In this document: positions 8,267 to 17,029 of the stretch, in pieces
Numbering within the stretch: the first letter of the stretch is position 1
Layout: every line of letters starts with the position of its first letter
Virus record (IMG/VR): IMGVR_UViG_3300027749_000082
Location: 1-64,000 of that record
Length of the DNA: 64,000 nt
Origin: a virus
Strand: one strand, 5' to 3'
Position numbers and translations under genes: made by a program
Notes under the pieces: generated by a model
Seen by the model: only the letters and a program-made list of their open reading frames with translations
The model's database searches: none
Told to the model about the DNA's origin: nothing

Positions 8267-8571
8267 TGAGTAAGCAGCATATTCCTACTCCTGGTAATAC
8301 ATATGCTGTACATAATGGGGCATATGCAGGTGAAATGTTAATTTATACAGGTAAAGGTAAGTATAATTATAATTTTCTTGCAGTGCCCACTATGTTAAAT
8401 CGTTCTGTACCGGTAAATTCCTTCGAATTAGCATGGAACACTGATATAATTAAGTATGTGGAGAAGGTTCCTGATCACGTTGTAGATATTACACGAGAAC
8501 AATATAAGAAAAATGAAGAGCTTAATTATAGATTCAAACAATCTGATTCATCGAACTTTCTGGACAGCTAA
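8266..8571 (+). CDS. Small unknown protein
   Basis: 101 residues, ATG at 8266 overlapping the previous stop by one base. The N-terminal 60 residues look like a small beta-barrel (GNTYAVHNGAYAGEMLIYTG, then FLAVPTMLNRSVP), followed by a charged C-terminal helix. Not recognised. Its last 59 nt overlap the start of the RNase H gene in another frame, an unusually long overlap for this genome. The start of that nuclease is fixed by its motif, so the overlap seems genuine and suggests translational coupling. Confidence 0.65.
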   Translation: MSKQHIPTPGNTYAVHNGAYAGEMLIYTGKGKYNYNFLAVPTMLNRSVPVNSFELAWNTDIIKYVEKVPDHVVDITREQYKKNEELNYRFKQSDSSNFLDS

Positions 8572-9385
8572 GACTATTGTAGGTTTGGAAGACCCTGTAA
8601 AGTTAAGTAACTTTCATATTTACTTTACACTTAACGCAATTAAGAGTTATGTCAACACTTATAAACCTGATAAGATCATCGCCTGTTGGGATGAGAAACC
8701 TGATTATCAACGTAATGAACGGAAAGATTTTTTCTCAGATTATAAAGGTAATAGGTCTAGTGATACCACGCCGCATCAAAATAACGAAAAGATCAAAGAA
8801 TTTCTTTATACCTTAGGTATACCATCAATCTTTCCAAGAAAACTGGAAGCTGATGATGTTATTGCGTATTTAACGGAATCCCTTGAAGGGTCTAAGGTGA
8901 TTATATCTGTAGATAAGGATTTTCTACAATTAATCAATAAAAATGTAATTGTTTATGACCCGATTCGTAAGAAAGAAACAAATACAGATAACTTTGTTGT
9001 AAATGTAGATTGTGAGCAGATTAACTTCATGACTATTAAGTGTTTAGTTGGAGATAAGTCAGATAATGTTCCGGGTATACCTAAATTTGGTAAAGTTAAG
9101 GTTAAGAAGTATCTTGAAGGTAATATTATCTTAACTGAAGAAGAACAATCGATTTATTCACGTAATCTAGAACTTTTTCGTTTAGATAAATATAGATCTA
9201 TTGAAAATCGTGATGAGTTGATGTATTATCAAGAGCAAATACCAGCAGCTATGAATTGTGAACCAGATTTTCAGCAATTTATTGATTTATGTAAAGAACA
9301 CGATATTAACTCTATTCTTAATAAGAAAGAAGACTGGTATAACTTGTTTTTTGTTAAGCATCGTCTACTATCAATGTTTGCATGA
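8513..9385 (+). CDS. rnh: 5'-3' exonuclease / RNase H, FEN family (T4 Rnh-like)
   Basis: 290 residues, ATG at 8513, placed so the family N-terminus LIIDSNNLIHR begins at residue 4. Metal-binding acids of the FEN/T4 RNase H fold are in place: Asp7, Asp60 in CWDEKPDYQRNERK, Glu112-x-Asp114-Asp115 (LEADDV), Asp134-x-Asp136 (SVDKDF) and Asp181/Asp184 (GDKSDNVPGIP). A helix-hairpin-helix-like segment follows (KFGKVKVKKYL). T4 RNase H is 305 residues. It removes RNA primers and adjacent DNA from Okazaki fragments. It overlaps the primase gene by 4 nt. Confidence 0.92.
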   Translation: MKSLIIDSNNLIHRTFWTAKTIVGLEDPVKLSNFHIYFTLNAIKSYVNTYKPDKIIACWDEKPDYQRNERKDFFSDYKGNRSSDTTPHQNNEKIKEFLYTLGIPSIFPRKLEADDVIAYLTESLEGSKVIISVDKDFLQLINKNVIVYDPIRKKETNTDNFVVNVDCEQINFMTIKCLVGDKSDNVPGIPKFGKVKVKKYLEGNIILTEEEQSIYSRNLELFRLDKYRSIENRDELMYYQEQIPAAMNCEPDFQQFIDLCKEHDINSILNKKEDWYNLFFVKHRLLSMFA

Positions 9386-10443
9386 TTAGTTTACCTGAAG
9401 ATTATATTGTTCAAAAGTTTTACGAGTTAGGATACTACCCTAAAACCAACAAATATAATAATACTTACCAATGTAGTTGTCCAATTTGTAGAGAGGGGAG
9501 CGGATCATCGTTTGGTAAAAAGAAGAGATGTTATTACATTCCTAAGAATGATAATATTTTCTGTCATAATTGTGGGTGGTCAGGTAAGCCTTATACATGG
9601 ATTAAAGAGGTATCTGGTAAGACAGACACAGAGCTTATTAGTGAAATTGAAGAATATACAGGTGAACGTGAAATATTGCCTAGCTTTGATGAACCTATTG
9701 TTAGACCAAAGACAGAAACACTACCTAAAGACTCTATTAACTTGAGCGATCCGCATCAGCTTAAGTTTTACGGTGCGAATCCCATCGTCTCCGCTTGTCT
9801 AACACTAATTCACAGTAGACGTTTAGATACAGCTGTAAACCGTCCTGACAACCTTTATTTATCACTTACAGATCCTGTTCACAAGAATCGATTAGTACTA
9901 CCCTTCAAAAACGAGAATGGTAGCATTGAATTTTACCAGTCAAGAACAATACTACCTAACGATAATAAGACGCGACCAAAGTATGTCTCGAGAATTAACG
10001 CAGAAAAGACACTATTTAATATAGATAAGATTACTAGTGATAATAAAAACGTTTTTATATTTGAAGGTCCTATTAATGCTTTTTTTACTAAGAATAGTGT
10101 AGCTGTAGCAGGTATTACTGAACGAGGTAATGCTACATTTACTGAAAGGCAGCAAAAACAAGTAGATACTACACTAAGGTGGATGGATCGTATTTGGGTA
10201 CTTGATAGCCAGTGGATTGATAATGCGTCTCTTAAGAAATCTGAGACACTATTATTAAATGGTGAAAAGGTGTTTATATGGCCGGAGAAGTTTGGTACAC
10301 GCTTTAAAGATTTTAATGATATTGCTATGCATTGTAAAATCGATGAGATATCTGCAGAATTTATAGAAAAAAATACCTACGAGAGTCTCGCAGGTATTAT
10401 TAAGCTCTCAGAGATTAAAAAGTTTAGACTCCTCTATAGCTAG
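9382..10443 (+). CDS. gp61: DNA primase (T4 gp61-like)
   Basis: 353 residues, ATG at 9382 (ATGA overlap with the nuclease stop). An N-terminal zinc ribbon has Cys33-x-x-Cys36 and Cys61-x-x-Cys64. A TOPRIM catalytic core has Glu228 in FIFEGPINAFF and acids in WVLDSQWID (Asp275, Asp280), an arrangement close to gp61. It makes RNA primers for lagging-strand synthesis together with the gp41 helicase. T4 gp61 is 342 residues. The 3' end overlaps the convergent minus-strand gene at 10424 by 20 nt, so antisense transcription late in infection would cover the primase end. Confidence 0.9.
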   Translation: MISLPEDYIVQKFYELGYYPKTNKYNNTYQCSCPICREGSGSSFGKKKRCYYIPKNDNIFCHNCGWSGKPYTWIKEVSGKTDTELISEIEEYTGEREILPSFDEPIVRPKTETLPKDSINLSDPHQLKFYGANPIVSACLTLIHSRRLDTAVNRPDNLYLSLTDPVHKNRLVLPFKNENGSIEFYQSRTILPNDNKTRPKYVSRINAEKTLFNIDKITSDNKNVFIFEGPINAFFTKNSVAVAGITERGNATFTERQQKQVDTTLRWMDRIWVLDSQWIDNASLKKSETLLLNGEKVFIWPEKFGTRFKDFNDIAMHCKIDEISAEFIEKNTYESLAGIIKLSEIKKFRLLYS

Positions 10444-10861
10444 GATCTTTTTCTGTAGAAAGAGCTGACTTAAATTTTTGTATAAGTGCTGCGATTTCAG
10501 TTGCCGCTCTTGTAATTCTGCTTTGCTCTGAAGATAACTCAGCAAGAATTGTCTTATCATCTGTACTTGCTGCTTGAGCAATAGTTGATTGAATAGAATT
10601 ATTTGTACCATTAAGAAACTCATTAAAATCTTGTAATTTAGCTGCCCAATTTCTGATCTGATTAACATACTCAATATGCCTACGTGCTGTAGCTTCAACA
10701 GCAGCTGCTGTATGTTGAGAAACCTCACTATCTGGGTTAGCGTTAGGATCTGTATCAAAAGCATTTGGATCAGTGCCTTTATCGAGTGATTGCTCCATTG
10801 CCTGTCTATCTTCATCTTGCTCATTAAGAGCTTTAAAAAATCTGCTTTCAAACTTAGTCAT
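10424..10861 (-). CDS. Unknown late protein, helical
   Basis: 145 residues, ATG at 10861. Acidic N-terminal 50 residues (Asp/Asn-rich) followed by a long helical region (AAAVEATARRHIEY onward) that could form a coiled coil. Not recognised. A CATAAATA late-type box lies 5 nt before the start, so it should be a late gene. The helical, Ala/Gln-rich character would suit a head-core or tail-assembly protein, but this is only an idea. It converges with the primase gene. Confidence 0.7.
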   Translation of the reverse strand: MTKFESRFFKALNEQDEDRQAMEQSLDKGTDPNAFDTDPNANPDSEVSQHTAAAVEATARRHIEYVNQIRNWAAKLQDFNEFLNGTNNSIQSTIAQAASTDDKTILAELSSEQSRITRAATEIAALIQKFKSALSTEKDPSYRGV

Positions 10862-10866
10862 GTAAT

Positions 10867-10874
10867 TATTTATG
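10867..10874 (-). promoter_or_regulatory. Late-type promoter box CATAAATA
   Basis: Minus-strand box 5 nt before the ATG at 10861. With the plus-strand box at 10881 it forms a perfect 9-bp inverted repeat (10867-10875 and 10880-10888, 4-nt centre). Confidence 0.6.
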
Positions 10875-10880
10875 CTAAGG

Positions 10881-10888
10881 CATAAATA
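10881..10888 (+). promoter_or_regulatory. Late-type promoter box CATAAATA
   Basis: Plus-strand box 6 nt before the ATG at 10895, back to back with the minus-strand box at 10867. Confidence 0.6.
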
Positions 10889-10894
10889 TTTATA

Positions 10895-11242
10895 ATGCCA
10901 ATCGCAACAAATCCCTATAGTGTCGGTATAGCAGCTAACCCGATTAATGACTTAGATGTATCAAATCAGATACAAAAGTACAAAGATGAGGAAGCAACTT
11001 ATCAAGCGCCACAGGTACTACCTTTTAATTTTAATGGTGCGCAGGAATTAATTAGCGTACTTTATAAAGATTTGTTAGACATTAGAAATATGGTATTAGC
11101 AGCAGAGAGAAACCCCCTTGTTAAGACAAAGTATACTGCACCTATTTTAAAGGTGATTGATAATATTGGTAATGAAATTTTACAAGATATACCAGAATTG
11201 CTTGATAAATTGCAGTTATCTGGTACAATAGAGCATGATTAA
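10895..11242 (+). CDS. Small unknown late protein
   Basis: 115 residues, ATG at 10895. N-terminal 40 residues Asn/Pro-rich and probably extended; residues 50-110 helical (ELISVLYKDLLDIRNMV, then an acidic amphipathic helix). No recognised domain. A late-type box stands 6 nt upstream, and the gene overlaps the next one by 8 nt, so 10895-11897 may be a short late plus-strand operon. Function unknown. Confidence 0.7.
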   Translation: MPIATNPYSVGIAANPINDLDVSNQIQKYKDEEATYQAPQVLPFNFNGAQELISVLYKDLLDIRNMVLAAERNPLVKTKYTAPILKVIDNIGNEILQDIPELLDKLQLSGTIEHD

Positions 11243-11645
11243 AAAGATCCTCGTATCGCTTACCTTAACGTTACTAATTAGTATTGGTATTGGCTTTATA
11301 TTAAATAGTCTTATTGGTTTTTGGCAGGGGTTTACAGCAGCCATTATTATTCACTTCTTAGCGTTTTACTTTTTTAACCCTGAAAAAAAGAGTCGTGTTG
11401 TAGTCGAGAGTGAGCAAACTGCATTTAACGATCTACTCGAAACCCAAACAGTAACAGTTAACTGCCCCTGCGGCCAAAATCCTATCTCTGCACCTGTTTT
11501 ACTTAACTCTGATAATATTTTTACTTGTGAGAAATGTTTTAGTAAATATAGAGTTAATGTATCCTTTGAATCTGTATTGTTAACAGAACCTTTTAACATA
11601 GCTAATGCATTTGATGCTCTTAAAGGTAAGGGAACTACCGTATAA
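11235..11645 (+). CDS. Membrane protein with C-terminal zinc ribbon
   Basis: 136 residues, ATG at 11235. Two adjacent hydrophobic helices at about residues 4-25 and 28-47 make a membrane hairpin. A soluble domain follows, with Cys-Pro-Cys at about 76-78 and Cys-x-x-Cys at about 95-98 (FTCEKCFSKYRV), a zinc-ribbon pattern. The protein is probably anchored in the host inner membrane with the ribbon in the cytoplasm, since the segment after the hairpin starts with a basic stretch. Not recognised as a holin: the large soluble domain is against that. Function unknown. Confidence 0.7.
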   Translation: MIKKILVSLTLTLLISIGIGFILNSLIGFWQGFTAAIIIHFLAFYFFNPEKKSRVVVESEQTAFNDLLETQTVTVNCPCGQNPISAPVLLNSDNIFTCEKCFSKYRVNVSFESVLLTEPFNIANAFDALKGKGTTV

Positions 11646-11654
11646 TAGGTTATA

Positions 11655-11897
11655 ATGAGAACGTTTAATTTTAAACTTAAAACAGGTAAAGAAATCAATA
11701 TGGACATCGACGAACTAACTCGATGGGCGTGTTTAATTGAAGGTGTTGAGCAGGTATCTAATAAGTGTGACGAACTTGGATACGGTAAAGATAATGAAGA
11801 GTGGGTAAAGCCTCTTGCATTTCAGAAATATATTGATGAGCGGTTCCATTCAATGAAACACGATCTTACTGTTGAAGCTCTGATGGGTAATATCTAA
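11655..11897 (+). CDS. Small unknown protein
   Basis: 80 residues, ATG at 11655, 9 nt after the previous stop. Starts with a strand-rich segment (RTFNFKLKTGKEINMDI) followed by helices with two Cys and several Trp. No known family. It ends 7 nt before the convergent fibre gene at 11905. Confidence 0.65.
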   Translation: MRTFNFKLKTGKEINMDIDELTRWACLIEGVEQVSNKCDELGYGKDNEEWVKPLAFQKYIDERFHSMKHDLTVEALMGNI

Positions 11898-11904
11898 TTA
11901 CCGA

Positions 11905-13722
11905 TTATATAGTTGATAGCAAACATAAGATACTGTTGTGTGTAGTATCTACTAATGCTACGTTAGCTTTTGTTGTAGGCTTATATTGTATTATACCGCT
12001 TTTTATATTGTTATTAACAGTACCTACAACAGTAGTATTAAGTAATACTAGCCCAGTACTCCATAAGGTATAATTGCGTAAAGCTACGTTTAATAATCCT
12101 GTTACACTAAAATAATATGTACCGTTAAGTGATAAATTAATACCTGTAACACTACTAAAGGTAGTACTTGTATTTACAGCTGAATAACCTGCATTAGTTG
12201 TACTTAAACTTGTAAAATTAGTAAGCACAAACTTAGTTTTATTCGAACTTAAATTATAAGTAACACCCTTTGTAATATCTACAGCTATAGTTGATGTTCC
12301 TGTTATACTACCGAGAGAATTAGTAGCAACAACAGTATATTTTCCTGATTCTGAAGGTAATACGTTACTATCAACATAGTAACTCGAAAGTATATTAGTA
12401 ATAAGTCTGTTATCCTTATACCACTTATAACTTATAGGTGCAGCGCCACTAACACTTACCGTCAGATTTAATATATTATTAGCAGCAATAGATCCATTTA
12501 CCTGTAAAGGTATTAAAAATATTGGTGGACCGACGCTCGGTAAATTAAGTGTATTTGTAACTATATTTTGTAGTGTGGGTGCTGGTATACTAACTGCTGG
12601 TGCAGCTGATCTTGTATTTGCAGGTAAAGAAGATACAGCTGGTATAAATGTATAAGGAGTTTGTACTAAAAATTGGGAGTTATTAGTGATAGCTGCAGGT
12701 TGAATATCACTACACTCACTCCATGTATAATTATACCCGAGACTAATAAGATTATACACAGGATTACTTGGTGTTGTTGATAAGCATACAACATTATTAT
12801 TAAAAGAAATTAACGGATAAGCAAACTTAGTAATATTGAACTTATTTGTTGGAATTGTAAGATTACCATCCTTTACTAGTAATACATAATTAGAATAAAA
12901 AAGATTATCTTGATCAAAAGCACACTGTATATTATCGTAACGTGTTGATACAGTGAATAGACGATTCTTATTATCAATACCTGTAATTGCCTGTGTTGGA
13001 GCATATACAGAATTATCCACACTTCCAATCCCCCAGCTATAATTTATAGGGTAATTACTACCTGGTGCTGGTATAATATCTTCTTCTGTTACACCATCAT
13101 CAGCATAAATTTTATTTACTAAAGCTAAATAATTATTATTATAATATACACCTTCATAAGGTATATTATATGTTGTTGATGTTACAGGTATGCTATATGT
13201 ATAGCTAGTACTATTACCTTTTAATTTCATACTACCTGTATAAGTAGATCCCCACAATATAGATAATCTATACTCAAAATTTACATGTTGACCTGATAAA
13301 ATACTAACTGGTGATGTAAACACATTTCGCGCAAAAGCATAGTTTATATCTCGCTTAACGGCAAACTCGTTTATATTAAAAGAAGATATAGCTTTTTTTG
13401 TAGTAAAAGATACTACATATAATCTACTAGATACCGAATCATTATATGATTCAATAATATCACGTTTAACATTACTAAACTCAGATCCCGTAATAACGCC
13501 AGATAATCCGTAACCACTTATACCGGGTAAGCTATTACTAGTACCTATATCTAAATAACTAAGAATAGTAGGTATATCATAACTATATAGATCTACTAAA
13601 CCACCTGATAATATTGTATTATTACACCACGGTGTAGAATATACTACTTTATCACTATCTAATACAGAAAATCTATATTGACCTTTAAGTTTGTGATCTA
13701 CATTTATATTTTCGTGTGTCAT
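11905..13722 (-). CDS. Fibre/adhesin protein with an Ig-like domain
   Basis: 605 residues, ATG at 13722. Ser/Thr/Asn-rich and beta-rich as in phage fibre proteins. An immunoglobulin-like domain is visible at about residues 397-480, with the hallmarks YKWYKDN and SGKYTVVATNSLGS; Ig-like domains on virion proteins are thought to help weak attachment to surface carbohydrates. The N-terminal 150 residues may be the attachment part. The gene overlaps the upstream gene at 13719 by 4 nt, as in a single late operon. Exact location on the virion is unknown. Confidence 0.72.
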   Translation of the reverse strand: MTHENINVDHKLKGQYRFSVLDSDKVVYSTPWCNNTILSGGLVDLYSYDIPTILSYLDIGTSNSLPGISGYGLSGVITGSEFSNVKRDIIESYNDSVSSRLYVVSFTTKKAISSFNINEFAVKRDINYAFARNVFTSPVSILSGQHVNFEYRLSILWGSTYTGSMKLKGNSTSYTYSIPVTSTTYNIPYEGVYYNNNYLALVNKIYADDGVTEEDIIPAPGSNYPINYSWGIGSVDNSVYAPTQAITGIDNKNRLFTVSTRYDNIQCAFDQDNLFYSNYVLLVKDGNLTIPTNKFNITKFAYPLISFNNNVVCLSTTPSNPVYNLISLGYNYTWSECSDIQPAAITNNSQFLVQTPYTFIPAVSSLPANTRSAAPAVSIPAPTLQNIVTNTLNLPSVGPPIFLIPLQVNGSIAANNILNLTVSVSGAAPISYKWYKDNRLITNILSSYYVDSNVLPSESGKYTVVATNSLGSITGTSTIAVDITKGVTYNLSSNKTKFVLTNFTSLSTTNAGYSAVNTSTTFSSVTGINLSLNGTYYFSVTGLLNVALRNYTLWSTGLVLLNTTVVGTVNNNIKSGIIQYKPTTKANVALVDTTHNSILCLLSTI

Positions 13723-14897
13723 AAATAGCTTACTGCAATATCTGTATCATAAAATCCAATAGGATTTGTACTTGTGTTAGTTAAAAAGAGTGTACTAGAA
13801 GACAAATGCCAACTACTACATAAATTGTCTTTATATATAATGTATTTACTGTCTGCTGATATATATTTAAATAACTGTATACGGTTTAAATATATATCAG
13901 ATACACCTGTTAAACTCCAAAAAGCAAGATCAAGTGTATAACCAAAATTATATCTATCCTCAGAAAAAATAAATGGGTCACTAGATAATGTAGAATTATC
14001 TGTTGTAGCTATATGACCGTAAACCATATAAGGTGTAGGACATATAACATCACTATTATCACTTAAAGGTCTTGAAATATCCGGTAAAGGCTCAATTGGC
14101 TTAATTGATGGTGTTGTTGCGAGTGGAATATCACTACTTAAATATACACTAGTAGCCACTGCTATAAACGATGAAGAATCACCTGATACAGCACTACCCT
14201 CCGTATGAAAGTTTTTAAAGTAAATTGTACCAACACTATTGTTATTATTACTACTAATAGGTGTAGCAAATGATGCACCAACCTTATAAAGAGTATTTGC
14301 AGCTATATTTAAATTTACATTCTGCTCAAAAAGAGGCTTAAAGTCTTCGTCGGGATAATTTCTATAATCTACATAAAGAGTACGTCCTACATTACCAAGT
14401 CTCGCACGTATTGTTTTATATTTTACACTCGTTTCAACAATTTTAAAGGATGTATCAATATTAGATATTGCAGCGTTATATGAGTAAGTATTATAACTAT
14501 ACGATGGCCACCCATTTCGCATGATTATACTATTTGGAATTCTCTGTGTTTCACTGATGCCGTCACGTAATACACGTGCACCTGACATAGCTGACACAGC
14601 AAATAATCCGGTTGTATCAAAACCAACTGCCAACTTAGCACCAGATATACCAGGCTTAATAGAACTTGATTGATTATTATTAGATGATAGACCAGAATAA
14701 CCTAAATCTATATTAAAGTTACCACCAGATAATACATAATTATTATCCATTAAAAATATAGTAAACCCTGCTTCCGTGCTACTATTACCACTTATAGCAT
14801 ATTCAAACGACCATACAATATCATAATACGGCGAATAACCTGAAAGAGATGCTATATTAAATGCTTTTGTATTAACCGTAAATGTTGGATACACCAT
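13719..14897 (-). CDS. Fibre protein with lectin-like (concanavalin A fold) domain
   Basis: 392 residues, ATG at 14897. The N-terminal 170 residues look like an L-type lectin jelly-roll: IVWSFEYAISG, AGFTIFLMDNN, a GYSGLSS loop, then GAKLAVGFDTTGLF, matching the order of the lectin strands. The C-terminal 120 residues form a separate unknown domain. Probably binds surface sugars as part of a tail or baseplate appendage; that is inference from the fold. A perfect TATAAATA box lies 6 nt before the start. Confidence 0.7.
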   Translation of the reverse strand: MVYPTFTVNTKAFNIASLSGYSPYYDIVWSFEYAISGNSSTEAGFTIFLMDNNYVLSGGNFNIDLGYSGLSSNNNQSSSIKPGISGAKLAVGFDTTGLFAVSAMSGARVLRDGISETQRIPNSIIMRNGWPSYSYNTYSYNAAISNIDTSFKIVETSVKYKTIRARLGNVGRTLYVDYRNYPDEDFKPLFEQNVNLNIAANTLYKVGASFATPISSNNNNSVGTIYFKNFHTEGSAVSGDSSSFIAVATSVYLSSDIPLATTPSIKPIEPLPDISRPLSDNSDVICPTPYMVYGHIATTDNSTLSSDPFIFSEDRYNFGYTLDLAFWSLTGVSDIYLNRIQLFKYISADSKYIIYKDNLCSSWHLSSSTLFLTNTSTNPIGFYDTDIAVSYL

Positions 14898-14903
14898 ATA
14901 TTA

Positions 14904-14911
14904 TATTTATA
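14904..14911 (-). promoter_or_regulatory. Late-type promoter box TATAAATA
   Basis: Perfect minus-strand box 6 nt upstream of the ATG at 14897; would drive the 14897-11905 fibre operon. Confidence 0.75.
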
Positions 14912-15124
14912 TCAAGGGTCTTTTGCAAAGACGCAAGTCATAGAATCTTTTGATTTAAATCTTGTTACGTGTTTAACAGAAAATCCTAAACGTTTATATT
15001 CTCGGTATAGTATATCAAAGTACTCCATATCTATGTTGATAATAATACTATTTCTCGATTCATCTAGTATCATGTAATCTGAGAATTCTTCACCAAGCGC
15101 TAGAGCTCGTTCGTAAACAGCCAC
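14912..15124 (-). CDS. Small unknown protein
   Basis: 70 residues, GTG start at 15124. The GTG is preferred because it stands 5 nt after an AATAAATA late-type box, the same geometry as the other late genes. Sequence is alpha/beta with SIIINIDMEYFDILY and a basic patch before the end. No recognised family. A short, acidic protein placed just upstream of the lectin-like fibre gene. Confidence 0.6.
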   Translation of the reverse strand: MAVYERALALGEEFSDYMILDESRNSIIINIDMEYFDILYREYKRLGFSVKHVTRFKSKDSMTCVFAKDP

Positions 15125-15129
15125 ATATA

Positions 15130-15137
15130 TATTTATT
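15130..15137 (-). promoter_or_regulatory. Late-type promoter box AATAAATA
   Basis: Minus-strand box 5 nt before the GTG start at 15124. It overlaps the last codons of the 53-residue gene at 15133. Confidence 0.5.
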
Positions 15138-15294
15138 CACTAAAATACTTTAAGATGTATGTTAGTTTATCATCTAACTCTTTTACTCGTATAACTTTAT
15201 CATAGTCACATACAGTTAAAGGGTATGAACTTACTATATCTTTAAGCAACTGTAAGTCCTCCTCTACGAATCCTTCAATAATTATTTCATTCAT
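15133..15294 (-). CDS. Very small unknown protein (53 residues)
   Basis: An ATG at 15294 (the cat at 15292-15294) opens 53 codons to a TAA at 15133-15135. The product starts MNEIIIEGFVEEDLQLL and is rich in acidic and hydrophobic residues, ending YILKYFSE; it reads like a compact helical/strand protein and not like random sequence. It begins 1 nt after the stop of the collar-domain fibre gene and fills what would otherwise be a 171-nt gap in a tightly packed operon. Function unknown. Confidence 0.6.
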   Translation of the reverse strand: MNEIIIEGFVEEDLQLLKDIVSSYPLTVCDYDKVIRVKELDDKLTYILKYFSE

Positions 15295-15295
15295 A

Positions 15296-17029
15296 TTATA
15301 GTGTATATCCAACGATTCTCAAATTAATTTGATCGTAACTAGAAGGTGTAACTCTAAGAGCAAATGTTAGAGGGCCGTTTTTATAACTAGCAGATAAAGG
15401 AATAATTGCTTGATTAGCACTTCTTAAATTATCACCGCTACCTGAAGCTCTACTAGAGGCAATAAGATACTCGTATGTACCAACAGATGTCTGATTTGCT
15501 GGAGATAAAAAGCCACTATTAACTGCTGCAACAACCCACCGATCTACATTACCAGAATCAGGACTATTCTTTAATATATCACAATCAACAATTAAGTTTT
15601 TAGCTATAGAAGGTATATAACTAGATGATACTATTGAGGAAGTACCGTTAGTATAAGAGGTTATACCTGGGTAAGCTGATATGGTAGCAGTAAGGGATGT
15701 TGTGCTAGATCCATAATCTGCATAATAAATTGATATTGGTGTTTGTAAAAATGCAATAGGAGATGTATAATTTACAATATTTGTATTATTATAGGGAGCG
15801 TTACCTGGCTGTGTTATAGTTCCTGCAAATGTACTTGATAGGCCTGTAATACGACCATATTGATCGAGTCCAAATGTTGAACCACCTGGTACCGTCTGCG
15901 AATTAACAATAGAGGGTAATTGTATTACTACTGTACCTGTAAGAGGATTAAAAGGTATACTTGTAACATCAATCCCATTTTTAAAAGCAGTTAAACCGTT
16001 ACCAACTGTAAACGTTGAGTTAGCAATAAGATCTGGCTTTGCTTTAATTATATAGAGCATACCTGTAGCACTCAACGGTGAATTATTACTAGATGAAACA
16101 TGATATAATGTTGATGTAGCAGGGTTATTAACACCACCAGATCCCTGACCGTTAACACCATAAATAACTTTATTAACTAAATTAGGTAAATTAAAGCTAG
16201 TTGAATTTCCACCAAAAGTAGAACCAATTACAGCGGATAATTCAGGGTAAGTAGCACCAAGAGCTGATGAACCATCGCAAAGTAACCAATTTTGAGGTGC
16301 ACCTGATGCAGATACATAAGGCATTATTGAACCGACAGGTATTTGACTGGTAGGACCTGCAACATAAATATTGTTTTGCGCTACCGAAGGAGCCCAAGAT
16401 AGATTACCAGCAACATCTGTAGTTAGGTAATAATTAGTTTGTGGTATATTACTCGGCCAACTATAGTTTCTATTATTAATACTTAAATTTTGAGGCAACT
16501 TTAAAAAGGAAGTACCATCAAGAGTTTGTATACTATTTGTAGCTATAGCACTACATAAGCCGATTGTATTTGTAGTACTATTATATACTATAGAGTTACT
16601 AAAAGAATTAGGTGAAATATTATTAGCGGATATTGAATTTACACTAATTTGATTAGAACTTGTAAATGTAACAGTAGTATCACCAGGTGTATAAACCCCA
16701 CCTACTTGTTGCCAGTTAGCAATATTAGTGGCACTACCACCGTATAAATTACCTTGGTAGATATAAAGAATTTGATTATCTGTATCAAACGCATAATCTC
16801 CTTGCGAAGCTGTTACAAGAGTTGTTACAAGCGTTGAATTACCTAAAAATGTATTGCTAACTGCAATACCTCCAACGGTTTGACCGTCACCCATGTAGAG
16901 GCGTTTAGTATCAGTTGTATAACCTAACTCACCTTCTGTTAAAACAATGTTCTGTCTATCTGCATCAGCACCTCTTCTAATAAGAAGTTTAAGCAGTGTA
17001 TTTTCGGAAATTTCAATTGTTGCTGACAT
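15296..17029 (-). CDS. Tail fibre protein with Mtd-type N-terminus and tail-collar domain
   Basis: 577 residues, ATG at 17029. Residues about 12-60 (LLIRRGADADRQNIVL, GELGYTTDTKRLYMGDG) match the N-terminal domain of the major tropism determinant type, used to fix fibres to the baseplate. A phage tail-collar domain is at about 228-290: VGSIMPYV, NWLLCDGS, YPELSAVIG, FNLPNLVNKVIYG. The remainder is beta-rich and Ser/Thr/Asn-rich. Together these indicate a receptor-binding or fibre-linking protein. The following gene upstream (17063) shares the same N-terminal module. Confidence 0.82.
   Translation of the reverse strand: MSATIEISENTLLKLLIRRGADADRQNIVLTEGELGYTTDTKRLYMGDGQTVGGIAVSNTFLGNSTLVTTLVTASQGDYAFDTDNQILYIYQGNLYGGSATNIANWQQVGGVYTPGDTTVTFTSSNQISVNSISANNISPNSFSNSIVYNSTTNTIGLCSAIATNSIQTLDGTSFLKLPQNLSINNRNYSWPSNIPQTNYYLTTDVAGNLSWAPSVAQNNIYVAGPTSQIPVGSIMPYVSASGAPQNWLLCDGSSALGATYPELSAVIGSTFGGNSTSFNLPNLVNKVIYGVNGQGSGGVNNPATSTLYHVSSSNNSPLSATGMLYIIKAKPDLIANSTFTVGNGLTAFKNGIDVTSIPFNPLTGTVVIQLPSIVNSQTVPGGSTFGLDQYGRITGLSSTFAGTITQPGNAPYNNTNIVNYTSPIAFLQTPISIYYADYGSSTTSLTATISAYPGITSYTNGTSSIVSSSYIPSIAKNLIVDCDILKNSPDSGNVDRWVVAAVNSGFLSPANQTSVGTYEYLIASSRASGSGDNLRSANQAIIPLSASYKNGPLTFALRVTPSSYDQINLRIVGYTL

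Noticed and set aside
11235-11645. Holin
   Set aside because: The membrane hairpin is followed by a 90-residue soluble domain with zinc ligands, and no endolysin gene is adjacent.
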